This document shows, in pieces, positions 49,977-57,506 of a stretch of DNA of 60,816 nt. Under the pieces are notes generated by a model. It was not told the DNA's origin, searched no databases, and saw nothing but the letters and a program-made list of their open reading frames with translations. Each line of letters starts with the position of its first letter. Within the stretch, counting starts at the first letter, position 1. The stretch is from an uncultured Prevotellaceae bacterium (GTDB lineage Bacteria; Bacteroidota; Bacteroidia; Bacteroidales; Bacteroidaceae), in assembly GCA_947167455.1 (NCBI GenBank), contig CAMVIB010000016.1:1-60816 (forward strand), in the 5' to 3' direction. Position numbers and translations under genes: made by a program.

Positions 49977-52409
49977 ATGGCACATTACTCAACAACTATA
50001 AGAGAAGAAGAACTGAAGAACTTGGTCAAAGAAGACTGGTTCGCAGGTTACGATACAGCCCGCATCGTTGGGGATATCGATTTCTATGTCGGCAAAGATG
50101 CTCAAACATATGTATGGGGTGAAGCAAAGAAGGGTGTGAAGAAGGACATCTATACTTCTTTTGTGCAGCTTATACTAACCATTGGCAAGGCCAAGACATA
50201 TAGTAAGGCAGAACAACTGCCTACATATCTGTGCAGTTTCGATGCCGAAAAAATAGGTTTTGTGCTATACGACAGCATCAGCGAGGTGTTTGAACAGAAT
50301 GACTTCAATTGGAATGTCACTCCAAGTAACCACAACACCAAAGAATTTGTTCAGCTCTATTCTATGCTGCATGACCAATTAGCTGACATCATCCAAGTCT
50401 ATGATTTCGACAGGCAGGCTGAAAGCTTACGATACTTCATCCGTTCTTCTTTCGTGCTAGGGAAACACAAAATCCCCAAGGTTGCCATTAACAAGAACAA
50501 TTTCCCCCATGTGTATCGCAAATGGCATTCTGAAGTACTTGGTACGCTCGCCGTTGACTGGGAGTCACTGAGGGAAATTGGTATTTATGAGCATGACTTC
50601 TTCTTGGCTGACTTAATCAGTGAGAACGGAAAAACCATTCCACAGAAGTTATCCGTCTTATTGAAGAATAACATATACAATGTCGTAGTTGACAAGATGA
50701 AGTCAAGTGCGTTGTTTGCAAACTTTGGCTTCAACGACGGACAAAAAGCACACCGACAATTCTGGCAACGCTATAAACGACCACCTAAAGAAGAATACAG
50801 AGACTACATCATCGAACGTGCTGACAGATTAAAACCTAAAGACGTGCGTGAGTCTCATGGCGCATTCTTCACTCCTCCTGCATGTGCTGAACTGGCTCAA
50901 CAATACATCGCTGAGGTGCTGGGCGAAAACTGGCAGGAAGAATATTACGTGTGGGATTGTGCCGCAGGCACGGGCAATCTGCTGGCAGGACTCATCAACA
51001 CTCGCAACTTATGGGCCTCAACGCTTGAAAAAGGTGATGTTGACATCATGAAAGAGCGTATTCAAGGATGCTTAAATCTTTTTGAGAACCATGTATTTCA
51101 GTTCGATTTTGTCAATGACGCCCTACTCGATCAGATAGGTGATAATGGCAAGGTGATGAAATCGAAAGTGCCAGATGACCTGCAGGCCATCATCAGCAAC
51201 CCCGAAGAACTAAAGAAGCTGGTCATCTTCATAAACCCACCTTATGGGGAGGGTGATAACCGTAGAGGTGAAGGACGCAGCGGAATCGCTGACAACACTT
51301 TCGTCTATAGGGAATTTGGCGAGGATTTAGGTTATACGAAACGAGAGTTGTACATCCAATTCCTATATCGTATTTACAAACAGATTCCCGGTGCTATCAT
51401 TGCCGACTTCTCCAAGCTAAAGAATCTGCAGGCACCGAAGTTCAGGCAGTTCAGAGCCGCGTTTGAGGCTTCGCCAAAAGCCATGTTCATCGTTCCTGCT
51501 TACATCTTTGACAATGTAGATGGTGAGTTCCCTATAGGCTTCAAGATATGGGACACTTCCGTTAAGCAACACTTCGACCAGATCGTGGCTGATGTCTATG
51601 AGGGAAAGACGCTGATGCCCGCAGGGCAGAAGACAGTTGTCTGCTATGACGGACGTCCGTTGATTAACGACTGGGCAATGACTTTCCGCGAAGAAGGCAT
51701 TCAGGGAACAACAATAGCGACGGTTATTGGTGTAGGTAATGACTTTCAGAACCAGCGAACAGTCCGTTTCGAGCGTCCCAATCGGCCATGGAATCACCAA
51801 TTCCAGTGGCAGGTGTATTCCGACAATTTTCTGGCTACTTGTGTTTATGTTGCCGTCCGGTTGATACCTGAAGCCAATTGGATTAACGACCGCGACCAGT
51901 TCCTTGCGCCAAAGGACGAATGGGCCGATGATGAACTATTCCAAACAGATTGTCTAACTTACGCTATCTTCAATACCAAGAACAATGTGCGTTCGGCAGA
52001 TGGAACAAACCATTGGCAACCATTTACTGAAAAACAACTAGGGCTGACCCAGGCATTACCCAGTCATTTCATGACAGACTTCATGGCAGGAAAGGCAAAA
52101 TGTTTCTCCATTCCTCCGTTCAGCCACTTTGCCAACAAAAAACTCACCTTCAGTGATACTGCCCAAGCTGTCTTTGATGCAGCTCTCCCTCTTTGGCAAT
52201 ACTACCACGCGCAACCCGATGCTAATCTGAATGCATCCTACTACGATATCAGGGAGTATTTCTGCAAGCGTGATAAAAAGGGGAGACTGAACTCAAAGAG
52301 TACTAATGAGAAGTATAATCAATTGCATGAGGAATTGCGCAAGACTCACAGGGAACTGGGGAGACATATAGAACCAAAGATTTATGAATATGAGTTCTTA
52401 ATTAGATAG
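49977..52409 (+). CDS. Type IIG-like restriction-modification protein (nuclease + N6-adenine methyltransferase)
   Basis: 810 residues. The N-terminus has a PD-(D/E)xK-like core: D33/D35 in VGDIDFYVG, then E49-x-K51 in YVWGEAKKG. Residues about 290-430 are an amino-methyltransferase: the HGAFFTP motif, SAM-binding DCAAGTGN (327-334) and catalytic NPPYGEG (420 onward). A target-recognition-like region and a basic C-terminus follow. Cutting, methylation and specificity would be in one chain. Base composition is clearly lower in GC than the neighbours, a sign of transfer. No separate restriction or specificity gene is next to it. Confidence 0.82.
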   Translation: MAHYSTTIREEELKNLVKEDWFAGYDTARIVGDIDFYVGKDAQTYVWGEAKKGVKKDIYTSFVQLILTIGKAKTYSKAEQLPTYLCSFDAEKIGFVLYDSISEVFEQNDFNWNVTPSNHNTKEFVQLYSMLHDQLADIIQVYDFDRQAESLRYFIRSSFVLGKHKIPKVAINKNNFPHVYRKWHSEVLGTLAVDWESLREIGIYEHDFFLADLISENGKTIPQKLSVLLKNNIYNVVVDKMKSSALFANFGFNDGQKAHRQFWQRYKRPPKEEYRDYIIERADRLKPKDVRESHGAFFTPPACAELAQQYIAEVLGENWQEEYYVWDCAAGTGNLLAGLINTRNLWASTLEKGDVDIMKERIQGCLNLFENHVFQFDFVNDALLDQIGDNGKVMKSKVPDDLQAIISNPEELKKLVIFINPPYGEGDNRRGEGRSGIADNTFVYREFGEDLGYTKRELYIQFLYRIYKQIPGAIIADFSKLKNLQAPKFRQFRAAFEASPKAMFIVPAYIFDNVDGEFPIGFKIWDTSVKQHFDQIVADVYEGKTLMPAGQKTVVCYDGRPLINDWAMTFREEGIQGTTIATVIGVGNDFQNQRTVRFERPNRPWNHQFQWQVYSDNFLATCVYVAVRLIPEANWINDRDQFLAPKDEWADDELFQTDCLTYAIFNTKNNVRSADGTNHWQPFTEKQLGLTQALPSHFMTDFMAGKAKCFSIPPFSHFANKKLTFSDTAQAVFDAALPLWQYYHAQPDANLNASYYDIREYFCKRDKKGRLNSKSTNEKYNQLHEELRKTHRELGRHIEPKIYEYEFLIR

Positions 52410-52504
52410 AGAAAGCGAAAAAAGATAAAACGAAAAAAAACATAGAGATCAGTGGAATAGCTCCCCGATTCTCCTCAATAAAATGTAATTTCTGTAACAA
52501 CAGA

Positions 52505-52558
52505 ATAACGGTATAACGAGATAACGGTATAACGAGATAACGGTATAACGAAGAAACG
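52505..52558 (+). repeat. ATAACGNN array 1, before the four-helix-bundle gene
   Basis: ATAACG at 52505, 52513, 52521, 52529, 52537 and 52545, exactly 8 bp apart, with spacers alternating GT and AG (a 16-bp double unit three times), then GAAACG at 52553. It ends 9 bp before the start codon. Confidence 0.95.
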
Positions 52559-52567
52559 AAAACCAAT

Positions 52568-53311
52568 ATGATTGAAATCAACCGATTCGGCTACTTCTGG
52601 CTTGACACATGGGTGCTGGCTAATGTGATTCAACTGGCGACGCAGGACTTCTGCATCCGCTATCTGAACCACACTAACGACCCATGTGGACGACAGTTCG
52701 ACCAGATGACGCAGGCGGCACGTTCGGCTCCTGCCAACATCGCCGAAGGGAACTCACGGCACTCCACATCGAAGGAGACGGAAATGAAGCTCACGGACGT
52801 GGCTCGTGCAACACTTTCCGAACTGGCCAACGACTATCTTAACTGGCTGCTGCGGCAAGAGTGTATTCCATGGTCGGTAAATTCGCCGGAGTACCAAGTC
52901 GTAAACAGAGTGCACCTGGACCGACCTGATTACAAGGACGATGTGTTGCACAAAAGCAGCATCCACATCCTCGCGCAGAAACACAAATTCGACACATGGC
53001 TCAACAGTAGCGATTCCGTAACCGCAGCCAACTGCCTGCTGGTTCTCTGCAACCGTCTCATCCTGATGCTGGGACGACAGATAGAGCGCCAGTTAGAAAC
53101 GTTCAGGGCTGAGGGTGGCTTTACCGAAGGGCTTACCGCCGAACGTCTCACTTACCGCACTCAGCAAAGTATCCAAACAGATGCTCCCACCTGCCCCCAA
53201 TGCGGCAAGCCGATGATCAAGCGCGTGGCAAAGAAAGGCATCAACTCCGGCCGGGAGTTCTGGAGCTGCAGCGACTATCCTGCTTGCAATGGGACGAGAA
53301 ATGTGATTTGA
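52568..53311 (+). CDS. Four-helix-bundle protein with C-terminal zinc ribbon
   Basis: 247 residues. Residues about 1-170 resemble the four-helix-bundle family related to 23S rRNA intervening-sequence proteins (FDQMTQAARSAPANIAEGNS, ETEMKLTDVARATLSELAND). Residues about 205-245 are a topoisomerase-type zinc ribbon: CPQCGKPMIKR ... FWSCSDYPACNGT, four cysteines. I recall this pairing as the four-helix-bundle suffix arrangement of Bacteroidales. A nucleic-acid-binding role is inferred. It lies behind the RM gene and ahead of the 552-aa gene, with 8-bp arrays in front of both. A decayed copy is at 59929-60355. Confidence 0.8.
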   Translation: MIEINRFGYFWLDTWVLANVIQLATQDFCIRYLNHTNDPCGRQFDQMTQAARSAPANIAEGNSRHSTSKETEMKLTDVARATLSELANDYLNWLLRQECIPWSVNSPEYQVVNRVHLDRPDYKDDVLHKSSIHILAQKHKFDTWLNSSDSVTAANCLLVLCNRLILMLGRQIERQLETFRAEGGFTEGLTAERLTYRTQQSIQTDAPTCPQCGKPMIKRVAKKGINSGREFWSCSDYPACNGTRNVI

Positions 53312-53321
53312 AAACTGCGGG

Positions 53322-53426
53322 ATAACGATGATGCCGAAATAACGATATGACGGAATAACGATATAACGGGATAACGGGATAACGTTATAACGCCGAATTC
53401 CCGAATCCCAGAATAACGACATAACG
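53322..53426 (+). repeat. ATAACGNN array 2, before the 552-aa gene
   Basis: Seven units in exact 8-bp register at 53339, 53347 (ATGACG), 53355, 53363, 53371, 53379 and 53387, plus a pair at 53413 and 53421 and a single unit at 53322. It ends 16 bp before the start codon. Confidence 0.93.
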
Positions 53427-53442
53427 TCATTAATCAAACCTC

Positions 53443-55101
53443 ATGGCAAAGAATAAGAAGAAAAAGAGTCAGGGTGGCGGGCAGCAGTTCCTCTCGCCAG
53501 AAAGATACCTGAAGGAGCGGGCGCGCTTGCTGCCCATCGGCAAGTGCTACATCAACGACGATGCCGACGAGGCGAGCATGGCACAGATCATTGTCACCAG
53601 AACCCACACCGGCGGACGCATCAGCATGGCCGTATTCCTCGTTGATATGCTCTGTTTAGGCGTCAAGGACACCTACTATCGTCTGCGCATGGACGAAGAG
53701 GAACTGGAGGAACTCATGGACCGGCAGCCGCTGGAATGGAACGAGTGCAGCTACGAGGAAGCCCACAACCGCATCTTTGGCGCCATCGCCTTCGCCGAGG
53801 AAGCCGGCATAGAGCCGCACAAGGACTTCCGGCTCACGCAATATATGCTGGAAGAGGACAACGACGACATACCGCTCATAGAATATGAATATGGCAAGGA
53901 CGGTAAGCACTTCCTCGTCTGCCACAGCAACCTCGAAGCCAGCCGCTACCTGCCCACGCTGCGGAAGCACCTGGGCGATGACTTTGAATACATCATTGCC
54001 GACCACGACGAAGACCCCTTCGACGACGATGAGGACTACGAGGGTGAAGATATCAGACCCGTCTTCCTTAAAGACTGCATAGCAGATATAGATTCCGAGC
54101 AATTGACGGGCATGGCTTTCGGTCTGGGAATAGAGATAGACCCCGCAGCCAGCATCGAAAAGCAGCGCAAGCAGTACATCAAAGGAATCTTAGAGGATCC
54201 GACGGAGACACTCATGCGGCTACCTAACGACGACCTTGCGATGCTGGAGGAGCTGGCAGACCATGCGGATGAAGACCGCATAGTATGGTATCCGAATAAC
54301 ACCTTAGAGCCACTGATGTACCACTACGGTCTAATTGAATATGATGACGAAGAGCCGGACGGAACTTATTACCAGGTGACCGAGGACTTCTGGAAAGCCG
54401 TGCGCCCACACTTGAAAGAGGTGGAGAAGGAGGAAGCCAATCAAGCTCGTCTGTCCGTGGAAGGCATCATCACGGGAGCCGTCAATCTGTATGGTTGCAT
54501 CAGCCTGAAAGAGACCAAGCATCTCTTGGCTGAAATAATGGAAATGCCCCATGAAGCTGCTGAAGAACTATTCGATATGGTTTTAGGACACTCAGCTCTG
54601 CTGCCTTTCCTGCTCCATCCGATGACACAAGACACGGAAGCCATAAAAGCATCCTACGACACAAATATGGCTTTCACCTCACGCTTCGGATGGGATTCAA
54701 CACAGGACCTTGTCAAATCCATCGCCCAGCGCGACGATAAGATTCCTGCCCGCCGCGCGTTCACCATGAAGGAGATCATTATGGCCGGAGCCACTATACC
54801 AGTCATCCCTAACGAGCAGCAGAAAGACTTCACACACTTCCTCTGCTCCCGTCTCGGCTATGACAAGGATTCTGCACAGCTCATATGCCACAACCTATGG
54901 CTACACGCACAGCACGAAGAGGATCCCGACAACCCACACGGCACCTACCTCGACTACTTCACCAAGAAGGTCATCGCTGAAGCGAAGAAAAAGCCACAGC
55001 TGTCCGTCATCAATGAGGGCATGAAAGCATTACAGGCATACATGAATGCTATGCCCCGCTGGATGCTTAAGGGACACACTCCCAAGGAGATTGGAAATTG
55101 A
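53443..55101 (+). CDS. 552-aa acidic protein of unknown function (cassette member)
   Basis: Cytoplasmic, no signal or membrane helix. A lysine-rich start (MAKNKKKKSQGGG) is followed by an N-terminal domain (LLPIGKCYINDDADEASMAQ, VFLVDMLCLGVKDTYYRLRM), a strongly acidic linker (DEDPFDDDEDYEGED, about 187-201) and helical segments. The end, MPRWMLKGHTPKEIGN, recurs in a decayed copy at 60450-60761. The family is not known to me. It follows the zinc-ribbon gene in both copies of the cassette, so the two probably work together. Confidence 0.75.
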   Translation: MAKNKKKKSQGGGQQFLSPERYLKERARLLPIGKCYINDDADEASMAQIIVTRTHTGGRISMAVFLVDMLCLGVKDTYYRLRMDEEELEELMDRQPLEWNECSYEEAHNRIFGAIAFAEEAGIEPHKDFRLTQYMLEEDNDDIPLIEYEYGKDGKHFLVCHSNLEASRYLPTLRKHLGDDFEYIIADHDEDPFDDDEDYEGEDIRPVFLKDCIADIDSEQLTGMAFGLGIEIDPAASIEKQRKQYIKGILEDPTETLMRLPNDDLAMLEELADHADEDRIVWYPNNTLEPLMYHYGLIEYDDEEPDGTYYQVTEDFWKAVRPHLKEVEKEEANQARLSVEGIITGAVNLYGCISLKETKHLLAEIMEMPHEAAEELFDMVLGHSALLPFLLHPMTQDTEAIKASYDTNMAFTSRFGWDSTQDLVKSIAQRDDKIPARRAFTMKEIIMAGATIPVIPNEQQKDFTHFLCSRLGYDKDSAQLICHNLWLHAQHEEDPDNPHGTYLDYFTKKVIAEAKKKPQLSVINEGMKALQAYMNAMPRWMLKGHTPKEIGN

Positions 55102-55135
55102 ATGAGCGGAACAGCGAAGTTTCAAATAACGAAAT

Positions 55136-55189
55136 TTCGACATAACGGTATTACGATATAACGGTATTACGACATTACGAAAATCAAAT
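55136..55189 (+). repeat. ATAACGNN array 3, before the MFS gene
   Basis: Seven units at 55136, 55144, 55152, 55160, 55168, 55176 and 55184, exactly 8 bp apart, with variants ATTTCG and ATTACG. It ends 12 bp before the ATG. Confidence 0.92.
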
Positions 55190-55201
55190 ATCCAACACCC
55201 A

Positions 55202-56572
55202 ATGAGTAAAAAGACATCATCACTGAAGAGCACCATCGCGGTGTCTCTGAACAACTACCTCGACGCCGGTGCCATCGTCGCCGGCGCCAGCGGCATCACG
55301 CTATGGAAGAATTACCTGGACCTGAGCGAGATGCATCTCGGATGGCTGAACGCTATCAGCGCCAACGCACTGGGTGCCGCCATCGGCGCCATCATCGGCG
55401 GCTTCCTGGCCGACAAGTTCGGGCGCAAGTTCATCTTCACCTACAACCTGTTGGTTTATATGCTGGGCGTGCTCATAGTCATGCTCTCCACGAACTTCCC
55501 CATGCTGCTGTGCGGCTTCCTCATCACGGGCATCTCCGTGGGTGTCGGCGTGCCGGCTTCATGGACGTACATCTCCGAGAGTTCCGAGGTGAACAACCGC
55601 GGCCGCAACATTTGCATCTCGCAGATGTCATGGGGCATAGGCCCGATGGTCATCCTGTTCCTGGGTATGCTCTTCGCCCCCGGCGGCTATCTGTTCAGTT
55701 GGGTGGAGACGATAGGCCATGCCATCGGCGGCAGCGACCTCAGCGGCCATGCCCTCGACGTCTTCAGCTCGCGCGTAGTATTCTTCTCACTTTTCGTGAT
55801 TGCCTTCATCGCCTGGAACCTGCAGAGGCAGTTGGAAGAGAGCAAGGAGTTCAAGAGAAACTCCCCCACCACACCACACGATGGAGTTGAGGCCTCGGGT
55901 TCAAATGGTGGGAACAGCATCGTTGACAACATCAGATCCCTATTCACCAACCGCATCGCCGTACGCACCGCAACCTACCTCGCCGTCATCTACCTAACAT
56001 GGAACCTCGTGGCTTCAGTGATGGGCTTCTTCCTGCCTCATATCTACGAGACAGCAGGCGGCGTCACCAACGAGCAAGCCAACTGGCTGAGCTGCGTGCT
56101 GTGGTTCTGCACCGTGGCCACGACGGCCATCCTCTCGTTCTTCATCGACCGCACGAGCCACAAGGCTGTGTATATCCTCGGACTGCTCTTCGCCATCGCA
56201 CCGTGGGCAATGGTCGTCACGACCGGCATCGGCAGCACAACCTCACTCTGGGCCTTTGCCATCCTGTGGGGCATCGAGGGCGGTCTTAGCGTCCAGATTT
56301 TCTACGCCCTCTGGGGTAGCGAACTATTCCCCGCGAGGTTCCGTGCCGGAGCACAAGGCCTGATGTTCTTCCTCGTCCGCGGCCTCTCAGCCGCATGGGG
56401 CCTCGTCTTCACCTATATCTACGGTGAGAACGGCGAAGGCTTCACCCTGGCAGCATGGTGCATGATAGCCCTGCTCGTCATCTCGCTCATCGTCGGCGTC
56501 CTCGGAGCACCCGACACGCGAGGCAAATCACTCGCTCAAATCACGAAGGAGCGATACGGAGAAGAGTTGTAG
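55202..56572 (+). CDS. MFS sugar transporter
   Basis: 456 residues, twelve predicted helices, sugar-porter type. The loop 2-3 motif is GGFLADKFGRK, loop 8-9 has FFIDRTSHKAVY, the exit motif after helix 6 is replaced by a hydrophilic loop (about residues 205-245, with SPTTPHDGVEASGSNGG), and the end APDTRGKSLAQITKERYGEE corresponds to the PETKG-type tail. The substrate cannot be read. rhaA is 6 kb upstream, so rhamnose is a guess. It is the only widely distributed family among the array-preceded genes. Confidence 0.85.
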   Translation: MSKKTSSLKSTIAVSLNNYLDAGAIVAGASGITLWKNYLDLSEMHLGWLNAISANALGAAIGAIIGGFLADKFGRKFIFTYNLLVYMLGVLIVMLSTNFPMLLCGFLITGISVGVGVPASWTYISESSEVNNRGRNICISQMSWGIGPMVILFLGMLFAPGGYLFSWVETIGHAIGGSDLSGHALDVFSSRVVFFSLFVIAFIAWNLQRQLEESKEFKRNSPTTPHDGVEASGSNGGNSIVDNIRSLFTNRIAVRTATYLAVIYLTWNLVASVMGFFLPHIYETAGGVTNEQANWLSCVLWFCTVATTAILSFFIDRTSHKAVYILGLLFAIAPWAMVVTTGIGSTTSLWAFAILWGIEGGLSVQIFYALWGSELFPARFRAGAQGLMFFLVRGLSAAWGLVFTYIYGENGEGFTLAAWCMIALLVISLIVGVLGAPDTRGKSLAQITKERYGEEL

Positions 56573-56621
56573 TGAAGAGACCTGACACCAAGGCCTTACG
56601 ACAGACATACCCACATCTGTC

Positions 56622-56669
56622 GATTATTCGGTGGTCACGGAATGATTATTCCGAGGCCACCGAATAATC
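56622..56669. promoter_or_regulatory. Nested palindrome after the MFS gene
   Basis: Outer arms GATTATTCGGTGG and CCACCGAATAATC (13 bp, perfect) enclose an inner hairpin CGGAAT-GATT-ATTCCG. It lies 50 bp past the MFS stop and about 50 bp before the HU-gene -33 element, so it could be a terminator or an operator. Confidence 0.6.
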
Positions 56670-56719
56670 ATTCCATGGCCTTGGAACGACTGAGACATCT
56701 GTATTTTAATGACGAAACA

Positions 56720-56751
56720 TTTGGTTTTATCGGCCAGAAAAGTTATCTTTG
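56720..56751 (+). promoter_or_regulatory. Promoter of the HU-like gene
   Basis: TTTG (56720-56723), 20-bp spacer, TATCTTTG (56744-56751), 31 bp before the ATG at 56783. It decides the start against the longer frame from 56642. Confidence 0.7.
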
Positions 56752-56782
56752 TCGCGTCAAACTACCAAATTCCATTTCAAAG

Positions 56783-57400
56783 ATGGGTATTAGATTCACA
56801 ATAGCAAAGCGCGCCGCCACGCCCGCTGAGGACGGAGACGTACGTCTGCAACCCCGGCTGGAGCAGCAACCAACCATCAATATCATTGACTTTCAACGTG
56901 GTGAGTTCCACTTTCCCTCGTCATTGTCAGCCGGCGAGCTAGAACATACACTTGACGACCTGCAACGCGTCATGCTACATGAGATGGAGATGGGCAAAGC
57001 TGTCTGTCAGCCTGGCATCGGCACCTTCCGCCTTTCGCTCAAAGGAGAGATAGAGATGAAAGACGGCCGCTACCATGGCTGCGACGTACGCGTGGCAGGC
57101 ATCAACTTCCAGCCCGACCGCAAACTCCGGTCAAAGGCTATGAGCTTCAGCCTAAACCAAGAACCCTACGGTCAGGCATTCGATACTGAGGATGATGACA
57201 TCAACCAACGCCTCACCGCACTGTTTGCCAATCACGACACGGTAACTCACAAGGATGTACGCCATGCCTTCGAACTCACGCTGACGGCACACCGCATCTC
57301 CGCACTCCTAAAGCGCTTGGTAAGCGAAGGACGCCTCCTGCGCGAAGGGACAGGTTGCCAGACCCGCTACCGTGCTGCGTCAGGACATTTTGGGAAGTAG
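56783..57400 (+). CDS. HU-like DNA-binding protein with C-terminal HTH-like part
   Basis: 205 residues from ATG 56783 (MGIRFTIAKRA). Residues 1-125 follow the Bacteroidota HU-like pattern (a short strand and basic start, a helical dimer part LEHTLDDLQRVMLHEMEMGK, then the beta region GIGTFRLSLKGE ... VAGINFQPDRKLRS). The last 55 residues (VTHKDVRHAFELTLTAHRIS, LLKRLVSEGRLLREGTG) look like a winged helix. A nucleoid-type or regulator protein is inferred. It directly precedes the intact 752-aa cassette gene, 106 bp apart, and may control it. Confidence 0.7.
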   Translation: MGIRFTIAKRAATPAEDGDVRLQPRLEQQPTINIIDFQRGEFHFPSSLSAGELEHTLDDLQRVMLHEMEMGKAVCQPGIGTFRLSLKGEIEMKDGRYHGCDVRVAGINFQPDRKLRSKAMSFSLNQEPYGQAFDTEDDDINQRLTALFANHDTVTHKDVRHAFELTLTAHRISALLKRLVSEGRLLREGTGCQTRYRAASGHFGK

Positions 57401-57457
57401 GCAGAAACACTTTCTATGAAAGTATGGCACCATAAGGTGTATGCTAATGAATTATCC

Positions 57458-57486
57458 AAGGCTAATTTATAGAACCCACCTTAAAG
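57458..57486 (-). repeat. Short dispersed motif, copy D (inverted)
   Basis: CTAATTTATAGAACCCACC is the reverse complement of the motif at 19196, 22412 and 47428. It sits 21 bp before the start of the 752-aa gene. Confidence 0.65.
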
Positions 57487-57506
57487 TCAAAACAATAAAG
57501 AAAGAC

